A DNA stretch of 64,000 bases from Winogradskyella sp. (GTDB lineage Bacteria > Bacteroidota > Bacteroidia > Flavobacteriales > Flavobacteriaceae), in contig PBLD01000010.1 of assembly GCA_002722255.1 (NCBI GenBank), positions 62,001 to 126,000 of the forward strand. The letters run 5' to 3'. The notes beneath the pieces are model-generated. The model searched no databases, had not been told where the DNA came from, and saw only the letters and a program-made list of their open reading frames with translations. The translations under genes and the position numbers were made by a program. Numbering within the stretch: the first letter of the stretch is position 1; each line of letters starts with the position of its first letter. This document shows, in pieces, positions 46,780-54,259 of this stretch.

Positions 46780-47169
46780 ATGCCTATGGCAGTAAAATTT
46801 AAGGCGCAAGCCAAACGAAATCCTCAGGACATTACATTGCCTGAGAAGTACTACGCAGCAGCAGTGGCTGACGGCGAAGTAGATTTAGACATGCTCGCAG
46901 AGCAAATTGCGTACGAGTGTACGGTAACCGAATCGGATTGTTATGCCGTGTTACTCTCGCTAGAGCGTAACATTATTCAATCTTTAGATGCTGGTCGTAT
47001 TGTGAGACTCGGACGCTTAGGTAATTTTCAGGTTGGTCTTAGCTCAGAAGGAGTGGACACCCAAGAAGAGGTAAACGCCAGTTTAATTACAAAATCGCGT
47101 ATTTTGTTTAGGCCAGGCAAACGCCTACGTCAGTTACTGACAAACTTAAGTTATAAAAAAGCGAGTTAG
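46780..47169 (+). CDS. HU-related DNA-binding protein
   Basis: A 129-residue protein matching the Bacteroidota HU-like family: basic N terminus (MAVKFKAQAKRNPQD), helical region with LAEQIAYECTVTESDCYAVLLSLE, then RIVRLGRLGNFQVGLSS, which aligns with the GRNPRTG-side beta arm of HU/IHF proteins but is altered, and a basic C-terminal tail (LFRPGKRLRQLL). Such proteins bend or coat DNA. An ATG at 46786 (MAVKF) is an alternative start. It is a single gene with hairpins at its 3' end, next to a repeat-rich region that precedes the polysaccharide locus. Its codons are less AT-rich than those of the locus downstream. Confidence 0.85.
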   Translation: MPMAVKFKAQAKRNPQDITLPEKYYAAAVADGEVDLDMLAEQIAYECTVTESDCYAVLLSLERNIIQSLDAGRIVRLGRLGNFQVGLSSEGVDTQEEVNASLITKSRILFRPGKRLRQLLTNLSYKKAS

Positions 47170-47184
47170 GATCCGTTTTTTATA
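47152..47184 (+). other. Hairpin spanning the HU-like stop codon; loop shared with a second copy
   Basis: TATAAAAAA (47152-47160) pairs perfectly with TTTTTTATA (47176-47184) around the loop GCGAGTTAGGATCCG, which includes the TAG stop. A copy at 47897-47934 keeps the loop sequence but has a different stem. Confidence 0.6.
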
Positions 47185-47199
47185 GACTAGAGTTATTTT

Positions 47200-47235
47200 G
47201 GCCTTGAGTGTTTCTTACCGCTCAAGGCCTTTTTA
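47200..47235 (+). terminator. Intrinsic terminator after the HU-like gene
   Basis: GGCCTTGAG (47200-47208) and CTCAAGGCC (47221-47229) form a perfect 9-bp stem with a 12-nt loop and a TTTTTATT tail. Confidence 0.9.
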
Positions 47236-47542
47236 TTCCTGCGTCCCCATTCATCAAACCTTCAGCAAAGGCGCAAAAGCATCAATCTCAAAAAAACTGC
47301 GATACCCATTAGGACTTCGACTGCGCTCAGTCTGACAATGGTTCGTCATTGCAACCATTCCTGTGCAGACAGGAATCTCATTACAAGTACACTAAAACAC
47401 AATAACTTCGACAAGCTCAGTCTGACAGAGGTTCGTCATTGCGAAGTTTTCACAGAAAACTGCGGCAATCTCATAATAGAACAATCAAAACTCAAAAATC
47501 GTCATTCGTAATTCGTCATTCGTAAATCAAAAATCCCCAAAA

Positions 47543-47674
47543 CTCCCGCAACATCCAAGCAGAAGGTCAGCACCTTTTAAGCAAGAGTTCTGCATCTTTC
47601 TATCAAGAGTTCCGCACCTTGTCAATTAAAGTTCCGCACCTTTCGTACTAAAGTTGCGCAACTTCCATAAGGTT
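47543..47674. repeat. Six degenerate tandem units of exactly 22 bp
   Basis: Units begin at 47543, 47565, 47587, 47609, 47631 and 47653. The best-conserved part is GTTCCGCACCTT (units 4 and 5 identical over the first 12 bases apart from the last positions), followed by about ten variable bases ending in AA(G/A)A. Variants include GTTCTGCATCTT and GTTGCGCAACTT. The constant 22-bp spacing, two helical turns, holds across all six although sequence has drifted. Confidence 0.75.
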
Positions 47675-47896
47675 ACTAATTTTAACGGTTGAAACAGGCC
47701 TTGATTTTTTTTGTAGCCTGCCCTGAGCATTATCGAATTCAAAATATATTTTGAATGAAGATATCTTACAACGTAAGTCGAAGGGTCACATCAAGGAACT
47801 GCGAAGCAATCATGAATACATCAATTTAAAATAGTAAATAATGAATGAAAAATGAATAGGAGTAAATCACACGAGCATTAGATAAAGCCATAAAAA

Positions 47897-47978
47897 AGCC
47901 TAAAAAGCGAGTTAGGATCCTTGTTTTTTAGGCTAAAGCTATCTTGGCCTTGAACGTTTCTTACCCGCTCAAATCGAT
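47897..47978 (+). repeat. Partial duplicate of the HU-like gene 3' end and terminator
   Basis: This segment repeats the order found at 47152-47229: stem, loop GCGAGTTAGGATCC, complementary stem, then TTGGCCTTGA, GTTTCTTACC and GCTCAA. The stem has changed to AGCCTAAAAA/TTTTTAGGCT (47897-47906 / 47925-47934), ten perfect pairs, while the loop is kept. The second hairpin has lost its GGCC arm and is no longer a good terminator. Confidence 0.65.
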
Positions 47979-48082
47979 AGTGTGTTAGTGCAAAAGTATT
48001 CATTTTTACGTTTTCTTTACAGATATTTTAGACTTTTTTACAGGAGCAGGAGGGGGTACGCAATACAAACTCACTCAAAACC

Positions 48083-48244
48083 ATGCAAGACATCCGTGAG
48101 GAATACAACTTACCAAAAACCAATTACATTAGTGTAAAGGCCTACTGCCAGTACTTCAGGGTAGACAAAGAAGATGTCTATAAAAAACTCGAAACCACCA
48201 TCCCCAAATTCCTGCGAAAGCAGGAATCTCACAATAAAACATGA
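48083..48244 (+). CDS. Short ORF, possible gene remnant with repeat-derived C terminus
   Basis: A 53-residue frame, ATG 48083 to TGA 48242-48244, beginning MQDIREEYNLPKTNYISVKA and continuing YCQYFRVDKEDVYKKLET; this part has the composition of a real, helix-forming protein. The last approx. 14 residues (PKFLRKQESHNKT) are encoded by a hairpin repeat module (48208-48231), so an original gene was probably cut by repeat insertion. The frame is also open upstream to 48032. No family is recognised. It could equally be an intact small gene that has captured a repeat. Confidence 0.35.
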   Translation: MQDIREEYNLPKTNYISVKAYCQYFRVDKEDVYKKLETTIPKFLRKQESHNKT

Positions 48245-49162
48245 AACAACAACGGACTTCGACCATTCCCGCACCAATATTCACCAAAGCTTCAGCGAAG
48301 GTGAAAAAGCAGGAATCTCAAAAAACTCCGACAATCCCAAATCAAAAACCCCAAATGGTAATTCGTCAATCGAAAATCCTCCACATTCACCGAAGCTTCA
48401 GCGAAGGTGAAAATCATCATTAGAGTCATTGCGAAGTTTTCACAGAAAACTGTGGCAATCTCAAAATAGAACAATCAAAAACCCCTAATCCCCACTTGTC
48501 ATTAACTGCATCGAACCTTCAGTTTCAGAGCTGTCACATTGAGCACAGTCGAAATGAAATCTCCAATCCCTAATCCCTAATTCCCCATTCACCCAAGCTT
48601 TAGAGAAGGTAAAGGGCGCCACTTGTCATTCAGAGGGAACACAGTGACCGAAGAATCTCATAGTAGAACAATCAAAACCCCTAATCCCTAATCCCAATTT
48701 CCTAATTCCCCAACCATTGAATCTTCAGCAAAGGTGAAAATCATCATTACAGTCATTGCAACCATTCCTGTGCAGACAGGAATCTCATTACAAGTACACT
48801 AAGAACACAATAACTTCGACAAGCTCAGTCTGACAGTAGCTCGTCATTGCAACCATTCCTGCGAAAGCAGGAATCTGAGAAAACTACAACAATCTCATAA
48901 TCGTCAACCCTCAATTATCCACATTTACCGAAGCTTTAGAGAAGGTAAAGGGCACCACTTGTCATTCAGAGGGAACACAGTGACCGAAGAATCTCACAAT
49001 AGAACAACCATAAATCAAAAATTGTATATCGTAACGGTCTCTTAAACGAAAAGGATACCATTTTCTTAGGAGGTTGTCGGAATTGGTTTAGATTTGTATT
49101 CGATTAAGTTTTAGGGTCATCAAATTAGACCATTTGTAATTGTATAGAATAATTTAATTAAT

Positions 49163-49297
49163 TTGTTAGGTATAGTAATACAAGCAAGATCAGGTTCTAC
49201 AAGACTTCCTAATAAGATGAATCTTAAGTTTTATAAGGAGTCTTCTATTTTAGATATTTTAATTTCTAGATTAAAAATGTTTTTTCAATATCATTAG
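49163..49297 (+). pseudogene. Truncated N terminus of an SpsF/NeuA-like cytidylyltransferase
   Basis: The frame reads LGIVIQARSGSTRLPNKMNL and then KFYKESSILDILISRLKMFF before a TAG at 49295-49297. The block IVIQARxGSTRLPxK is the nucleotide-binding signature of CMP-sugar synthetases of the SpsF/NeuA kind, normally about 240 residues; only about 40 remain. There is no ATG (a TTG at 49163 is the first candidate) and an in-frame stop lies at 49145. It ends 26 nt before the flippase gene, at the boundary between the repeat field and the polysaccharide locus. Confidence 0.75.
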
Positions 49298-49323
49298 TAT
49301 ACTGGTCTAGATAAAATAAACAG

Positions 49324-50631
49324 ATGCTTAATAATTTAAAGAATAAATTAAAAACAATAGATGAGCACACATTAGAAGTGTTTAATAAGTCGATTTCTTC
49401 TTTCCTTGTAAAGTTTTTTGGAGTTATTATAGGGGTTTTAATGAGTATTGCATTGGCTCATTTACTTGGTGCAGATGGATTAGGAGTTATAAATCTAGCA
49501 AATAGAATTATTAATATTTTAATTGTACTAGGTTTATTAGGGACAAGACAAATAGTAATTAGAACTATATCGATTGCACGTGAAAGAGAAGATTATCAGG
49601 TGATTGGAGATGTGATGAGTTCTGCGTGTTGGCTTAATGGTTTTTTTTCTTTAATTGTTTCATTGGTGTTAATATTTCTAACACCGTTTTTAGCTGAAGA
49701 TGTTTTCAATGAGCATAGGTTGATATTTCCTATGATTGTCTTTCTATTAGCATTAACTCCTCAAGTATTGTCAAGAATATTTTCTTCAGCTCTGATTGGG
49801 TACAGAAAAATTTGGCAGAGTAATTTAGTAGAACAAACGTTAAGCATATTTATTACTGGGTTCTTATTGTTTTTATTTTGGTGTATAGGTGAAGAAATTA
49901 CGATTAATAATGTTGCTGTATTTTATGTGATAGGTCGAATGATGGTGACGCTTTCAATGGTGTTTTATTGGAAAAAAATATTTCCGTTTAAACAAAAATG
50001 GAATATTAATATTAAGAAGCTATTTAAAGAATCGACCCCACTTTTTATAACTACCTTCGCTATGATATTTATGAATAATATTGACACTGTATTTTTAGGG
50101 ATTTTTACTACAACAGAAGAAATAGGGTTGTTTGCGGTAGCTATGAATATAGCTTTTTTAACAAGTATATTTCTACAAATAACAAACTCTAGTGTTGCAC
50201 CAAAAATAGCTTCTTTATTTCATTCAGGGAGAATTAAGGAAACAGAGCAAATGATGAAGAAAGTAACTAGAGGTTTGTTTTTTTTAGGTTTTTTACAATT
50301 AATAATTTTTATATTTTTTGGGGATTTAATCCTATCTATATGGGGGAGGGAGTTTAAAGAAGCTTATTGGGTTTTATTAATTTTATCTGTAGGACAATTG
50401 TTTAATGTAGGTACTGGTGCGGTTGGACAATTGTTAGTGATGACGGGATATGAAAAAACAAACAGAAATATAACAATGATATTTTTGTTTTTAAATATCA
50501 TTTTAAGTTTCATTATGATACAATTATATACAATTATAGGAGCAGCTATTGTCAATGCTTTAACTGTAGCCATGTTAAACATAACCCGATTAATTATAGC
50601 TAAACATAAAACAGGTATTTCTACAATATAA
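49324..50631 (+). CDS. Polysaccharide flippase, Wzx/MATE-like
   Basis: A 435-residue membrane protein with about 12-14 hydrophobic helices and short loops, of the oligosaccharide flippase group (ISSFLVKFFGVIIGVLMSIA near residue 22-41, then LLGADGLGVINLANRIINIL in the second helix region). It would move undecaprenyl-linked repeat units from the cytoplasmic to the periplasmic leaflet. It opens the polysaccharide locus and overlaps the next gene by one base. Base composition is visibly more AT-rich than the dcw region, which suits a horizontally exchanged locus. Substrate cannot be read from the sequence. Confidence 0.9.
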   Translation: MLNNLKNKLKTIDEHTLEVFNKSISSFLVKFFGVIIGVLMSIALAHLLGADGLGVINLANRIINILIVLGLLGTRQIVIRTISIAREREDYQVIGDVMSSACWLNGFFSLIVSLVLIFLTPFLAEDVFNEHRLIFPMIVFLLALTPQVLSRIFSSALIGYRKIWQSNLVEQTLSIFITGFLLFLFWCIGEEITINNVAVFYVIGRMMVTLSMVFYWKKIFPFKQKWNINIKKLFKESTPLFITTFAMIFMNNIDTVFLGIFTTTEEIGLFAVAMNIAFLTSIFLQITNSSVAPKIASLFHSGRIKETEQMMKKVTRGLFFLGFLQLIIFIFFGDLILSIWGREFKEAYWVLLILSVGQLFNVGTGAVGQLLVMTGYEKTNRNITMIFLFLNIILSFIMIQLYTIIGAAIVNALTVAMLNITRLIIAKHKTGISTI

Positions 50632-51368
50632 TGAAAAAGGTAAAGATTTACGGTGAACGTAATACAGGAACGAATTATTTAAGTAAATTGATAAGCATAA
50701 ATTTTGAATGTGAGCTCGTTAAAGGGACTGTTCCTATTAATATAGATAAGGTATTTAGAAGACTCTCTTCAAAAGAATCATTAAGAGATTTTTATTTTTC
50801 GATAACAAAAAATAATTTAGGGTGGAAACATAGGGAGTTAGATGAAACTTTTCTTAAATCAACACCTTCCAATATTTCTATAGCTTTTATAACATTAACA
50901 AAAAACCCTTATTCTTGGCTGCTTTCAATGTATAATAGGCCTTATCACATGTTTAATAAAAAGAAACTGTCTTTTGAGGAGTTTTTAGTAGAAAAATGTG
51001 TTCCATTAGGGCGAGAATGTAAAACAGGATACTATGAGAATCCTGTAGATATGTGGAATAAAAAAAACACCTCTTATATTAATTTAGCTAAACAATTTGA
51101 AGTAGAGTTGCTTACATATGAAGATTTGTTATTTAACCCGCTTGAACAGTTAATAAAATTAAAAGCGAAATTTAATTTTATTGAAAAGGAGGGGTATCCT
51201 ATAAATTATATGAAATCAACTAAAGATGATGATAAAAATGCAGATTTTTATTTAAAGTATTATGGAGAGGAACTTTGGAGATCTAAACTTAGTGAGGAAA
51301 ACATTAATGTAATCAATAAACATCTTGCAGAAGATATAGTTGATTATTTTGGGTATAGTTTCATTTAA
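50631..51368 (+). CDS. Sulfotransferase-like protein (first of three)
   Basis: A 245-residue protein. The N terminus IYGERNTGTNYLSKLI (residues 6-21) resembles the 5'-phosphosulfate loop that binds PAPS, and TLTKNPYSWLLSMYNRP (about 90-106) the 3'-phosphate-binding segment R/KNPYxxxxS. Later LLTYEDLLFNPLEQLIKL is the usual xxYEDLxxxP motif. It would transfer sulfate from PAPS to a sugar or other acceptor. It overlaps the flippase stop by one base and precedes a second such gene by 11 nt. Family is likely; acceptor unknown. Confidence 0.7.
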   Translation: MKKVKIYGERNTGTNYLSKLISINFECELVKGTVPINIDKVFRRLSSKESLRDFYFSITKNNLGWKHRELDETFLKSTPSNISIAFITLTKNPYSWLLSMYNRPYHMFNKKKLSFEEFLVEKCVPLGRECKTGYYENPVDMWNKKNTSYINLAKQFEVELLTYEDLLFNPLEQLIKLKAKFNFIEKEGYPINYMKSTKDDDKNADFYLKYYGEELWRSKLSEENINVINKHLAEDIVDYFGYSFI

Positions 51369-51379
51369 AATAGAATATT

Positions 51380-52231
51380 ATGAAGTTTTTTTCTTTTCTC
51401 AAGGCTATTACCCTTGCTTTAGTATATTTTATATCCTTTCCATTGTTGTTATTTTTGCCAAAACATACAGCTTATGTTTTTGTGCTTACAACAGGAAGAA
51501 GTGGTTCAGGAACTTTGTCTAATATATTTAAAAATTCACCACAAGTAAATTCTTTTCATGAACCTTATCCCATTCTTAATAATAACTTTTCGTTGAATGA
51601 ACGTCTTCAAAAGTCTTGGATTTTTTTTCAATATATGTTTATTAAATTCCCAAAAATTTTATGGACTCGATTAAATGGAAAAACTATTTATTTAGAAACA
51701 AATCATCTTTTTCTTAAATCCTTTTGTTATTTGGCTTTAAAAACTTTTAAGTCTAGAATAAAGATTATTCATTTAGTTCGTCCTGCTCACTCTGTAGCTA
51801 AAAGTATGTATGATATTGGTAAAATACCTGGAGATTCATTTGGTAATAGATGGTATCTTGACCCTTATGACAAGTCAAATTATATAAATTTTGAAAATAT
51901 ATTCCAACAAATAAATGATCAAGAAGCTAAGAAGTATAAAGATTTGTATAAGTGTATTTGGTATTGGTTTGAAACGGAAGAACGTATTAAACTATTTAAA
52001 AATAAATATCAAGGGGATGTTTTAATGTTAAAAACAAATCAGCTCAATGATATTAATTTATTAGTAAATAATATAAATAGTGTGTTTAATTTGAATGTTA
52101 CTGTCGAGGTTGAGAATAAAAAAATTGATAAAAACTTAAAGAAGGATGAAAAGAGTAATAATATTGATATAGAAGTTGTAATACATAAAAAAGAGTTGTT
52201 TTTAAGCGCATATAATCATGTCTATAAATAA
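51380..52231 (+). CDS. Sulfotransferase-like protein with N-terminal membrane segment (second of three)
   Basis: A 283-residue protein. A hydrophobic stretch (about residues 8-28, ITLALVYFISFPLLLFL) suggests a membrane anchor. VFVLTTGRSGSGTLSNIF (about 32-49) is the P-loop-like 5'-PSB motif and IKIIHLVRPAHSVAKSMYD (about 128-146) the 3'-PB segment with Arg and Ser. The Tyr-rich WYWFETEERIKLFKNKY region follows. It overlaps the next gene by 14 nt. Sulfation of the polysaccharide or of a lipid is inferred from fold and neighbours. Confidence 0.7.
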   Translation: MKFFSFLKAITLALVYFISFPLLLFLPKHTAYVFVLTTGRSGSGTLSNIFKNSPQVNSFHEPYPILNNNFSLNERLQKSWIFFQYMFIKFPKILWTRLNGKTIYLETNHLFLKSFCYLALKTFKSRIKIIHLVRPAHSVAKSMYDIGKIPGDSFGNRWYLDPYDKSNYINFENIFQQINDQEAKKYKDLYKCIWYWFETEERIKLFKNKYQGDVLMLKTNQLNDINLLVNNINSVFNLNVTVEVENKKIDKNLKKDEKSNNIDIEVVIHKKELFLSAYNHVYK

Positions 52232-53090
52232 TATAGAAACTCCTAGTTTAAATTTTTCAGTTGTAATACCTCTATATAATAAAGAAAAATATATAGAGAG
52301 AACATTAAAATCGGTATTAGAGCAGAGTTATACTAATTTTGAGGTGATTATCATAAATGACGGGTCAACTGATAATAGTTTAAATGTTGTTAAAAATATT
52401 AAAGATAAAAGATTAAGAGTTATTTCACAGCCCAATTCCGGGGTTTCAAATGCAAGGAATAAAGGTATTGAATTAGCTTCTTATAATTGGGTTGCATTAT
52501 TAGATGGAGATGATAAATGGGAGCCAAATTTTTTATATGAAATAGCTCTAGTAATCACTAATATACAGGATTGCGCAATATATGCATCAGGTTATAAGAA
52601 AATTAATCTGAAAGGAGATGTATCTTATTCTAAGTCTAAGTACTTGCCAAAGGATAAAGGATATGTAGGGAATTATTTTAAAGCACTTTATTATAACGGC
52701 CCAGTATATACATCTTCTTCGGTTTGTTTAAATAAAGATGTTTTAAAAAACAGTAATCAAACCCCTTTATTTCCATCAAATGTAAAGAGGGGTGAAGATC
52801 TAGATGCATGGACTAGAGTGGCATTACAAAATCAATTATATTACATAAACAAACCGTTAGTTATTATTGCAGCTGTGTTAGAAAGTTCTACTTACAAACA
52901 TAAATATGATTACAAAGATTCTTTTGAATATTTTAAATGGCTTTCTTATGAATGCAAGAATAAAAATGAAAGAAAGTATCTAAAATTATATGTATACAAG
53001 AAAAAAATTAAAATCATAAAAAAACTTTTAGTTCAAAGACAATATAAAATAGCCTTAAAAGTCTTGGTAGAATTATTGATAAAAACATGA
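52218..53090 (+). CDS. Glycosyltransferase family 2
   Basis: A 290-residue GT-A enzyme: FSVVIPLYNKEKYIERTLKS at residues 13-32, the conserved IINDGSTDNSLNVV, SNARNKGIELA, and the DxD-equivalent LLDGDDKWEPNFL. Length and the short C-terminal basic tail fit a soluble, membrane-associated transferase that adds a sugar from a nucleotide donor to the lipid-linked repeat unit. It overlaps both neighbours (14 nt and 4 nt), so it is translationally coupled. Donor and linkage are unknown. Confidence 0.93.
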   Translation: MSINNIETPSLNFSVVIPLYNKEKYIERTLKSVLEQSYTNFEVIIINDGSTDNSLNVVKNIKDKRLRVISQPNSGVSNARNKGIELASYNWVALLDGDDKWEPNFLYEIALVITNIQDCAIYASGYKKINLKGDVSYSKSKYLPKDKGYVGNYFKALYYNGPVYTSSSVCLNKDVLKNSNQTPLFPSNVKRGEDLDAWTRVALQNQLYYINKPLVIIAAVLESSTYKHKYDYKDSFEYFKWLSYECKNKNERKYLKLYVYKKKIKIIKKLLVQRQYKIALKVLVELLIKT

Positions 53091-54259
53091 GAATTCTCTT
53101 CAAAATAGCTTTATTCTCTATTTTACTATACCTAACATTGGATATTGGGATACGTAGTGAAGAAAAAGCTGCAAGGCCTATTGTGCAAGCTATAGGAGGG
53201 TTAAGCCTGCTTTTGGTGTCTTGGTATAATCTTAAGTGTTGGCTACAAGGGCTTGTTATACATAAGCTATGGTCCTTTATTAAGTTGTGGCGAATATTTG
53301 TTGGTATCTTGCTTTTGTATTACAGTTTGTCATTTCTTAATGTTCCTACTGATTATGCCGATTCATCACCTAGAAATATGGTGATTGCTATTTATATTTT
53401 TGCTGTAACTCTTTTTTTTTATTACGGGACTGTTTTTAGACACTTAAACACTAGATTGTTAAACTTAGTGATATTAATGGTGTTGATTAATGGAGTGTTT
53501 GAAGTGTATTACGCAATTTCATTTGCTCAAATAAAAAGAGGTGTTGAGGTTATAAACACTTCGGCTGGTTACAAGTTTTTAATGATTTTGCCTTTACTAT
53601 TGTATAGATATAAAAAATATAATATTTGGGTTTTTGTTTTAACCCTTATTTTAACAATGATGACAGGCAAGAGGGGAGCTTTGGTTATTTATATTGTATT
53701 GACGCTTTATGGTATTTATAATTATAAATGGATAGCAAAAACATTTAAACTAGATTGGAAGGTCATTGTTTTTTTATCACTAGTTGTAATAGGGTATTTG
53801 TTTTTTATGGAATCAGCCTACCAAAGTTTAGAACATAGGTTGCTGACATTGGAAGATTCAAAAAGAGGATCCATTGGTTCTGGGCGTAATATTATTTGGG
53901 GTACGTTAGTAATGGCTTGGTATAACGCTGATCTCATCCCTTTTTATTTTGGACATGGGTTTTATGCTACTAGTGCTATTGAAGGCCATATAGCACATAA
54001 TGACTTTATTGAGTTTTTAGTGGATATGGGAGTTTTCGTTTTGTTGCTATACTCAGCTATTTTATTTATGTTCTATAAAAATATTAAACGATTCAAAACT
54101 CGTAATCATTATCTATATATGTTGTTATTATTTTGTCTTTTTATTTGGTGTGGTCGTGCTTTTATTGCAGGTACAATACGTACAGATCAGATCATTTTAT
54201 CAATAAGTATGGGATATTTATTAGCAATTCAAACCAAACAAAGACTATATGGGCAGTAA
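53087..54259 (+). CDS. O-antigen polymerase/ligase-like membrane protein (Wzy/WaaL fold)
   Basis: A 390-residue protein with about 10-11 helices and one larger periplasmic loop in the second half. The conserved pattern SLEHRLLTLEDSKRGSIGSG around residues 250-267, RNIIWGTLVMAW, then GHGFYATSAIEGHIAHNDFIEFLVDMG (in two parts: GHGFYAT and HNDFIEFLVDMG) is the O-antigen ligase/polymerase signature. It would polymerise flipped repeat units in the periplasm. It overlaps the third sulfotransferase gene by 11 nt. Polymerase rather than ligase is inferred from position in the locus. Confidence 0.85.
   Translation: MRILFKIALFSILLYLTLDIGIRSEEKAARPIVQAIGGLSLLLVSWYNLKCWLQGLVIHKLWSFIKLWRIFVGILLLYYSLSFLNVPTDYADSSPRNMVIAIYIFAVTLFFYYGTVFRHLNTRLLNLVILMVLINGVFEVYYAISFAQIKRGVEVINTSAGYKFLMILPLLLYRYKKYNIWVFVLTLILTMMTGKRGALVIYIVLTLYGIYNYKWIAKTFKLDWKVIVFLSLVVIGYLFFMESAYQSLEHRLLTLEDSKRGSIGSGRNIIWGTLVMAWYNADLIPFYFGHGFYATSAIEGHIAHNDFIEFLVDMGVFVLLLYSAILFMFYKNIKRFKTRNHYLYMLLLFCLFIWCGRAFIAGTIRTDQIILSISMGYLLAIQTKQRLYGQ

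Larger units (their letters stand above)
47236..49010. repeat. Dense field of modular palindromic repeats (GTCATT...AATCTCA type)
   Basis: About 1.8 kb without conventional genes, packed with short modules. Many begin GTCATT and end AATCTCA, with varied hairpins between: 47345-47380 and 48752-48787 (ATTCCTGT gcag ACAGGAAT), 48208-48231 and 48843-48878 (ATTCCTGC gaaa GCAGGAAT), 47435-47473 and 48425-48463 (GTTTTC aca GAAAAC), 48625-48660 and 48961-48995 (GTCATTCAGAGGGAACACAG...). Others read ACTTCGACAAGCTCAGTCTG (47404, 48814) or GAAGCTTCAGCGAAGGTGAA (48391). Spacers often contain AATAGAACAATCA. Short open frames here (for example 48241-48423) are made of repeat sequence and are not called as genes. 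Confidence 0.85.

Noticed and set aside
47543..47674. CRISPR array
   Set aside because: The 22-bp units are contiguous and drifted, there are no distinct spacers between identical repeats, and no cas genes are in the window.
48241..48423. Protein-coding genes in the left repeat field (also the frame at 48174-48410)
   Set aside because: The predicted products consist of translated palindromic modules (KASAKVKKQES, RSFSEGE) and low-complexity spacers, with no independent coding signal.
47236..49010. Insertion sequence or prophage
   Set aside because: No transposase, integrase or phage gene fragment was found on either strand; only short palindromic modules.
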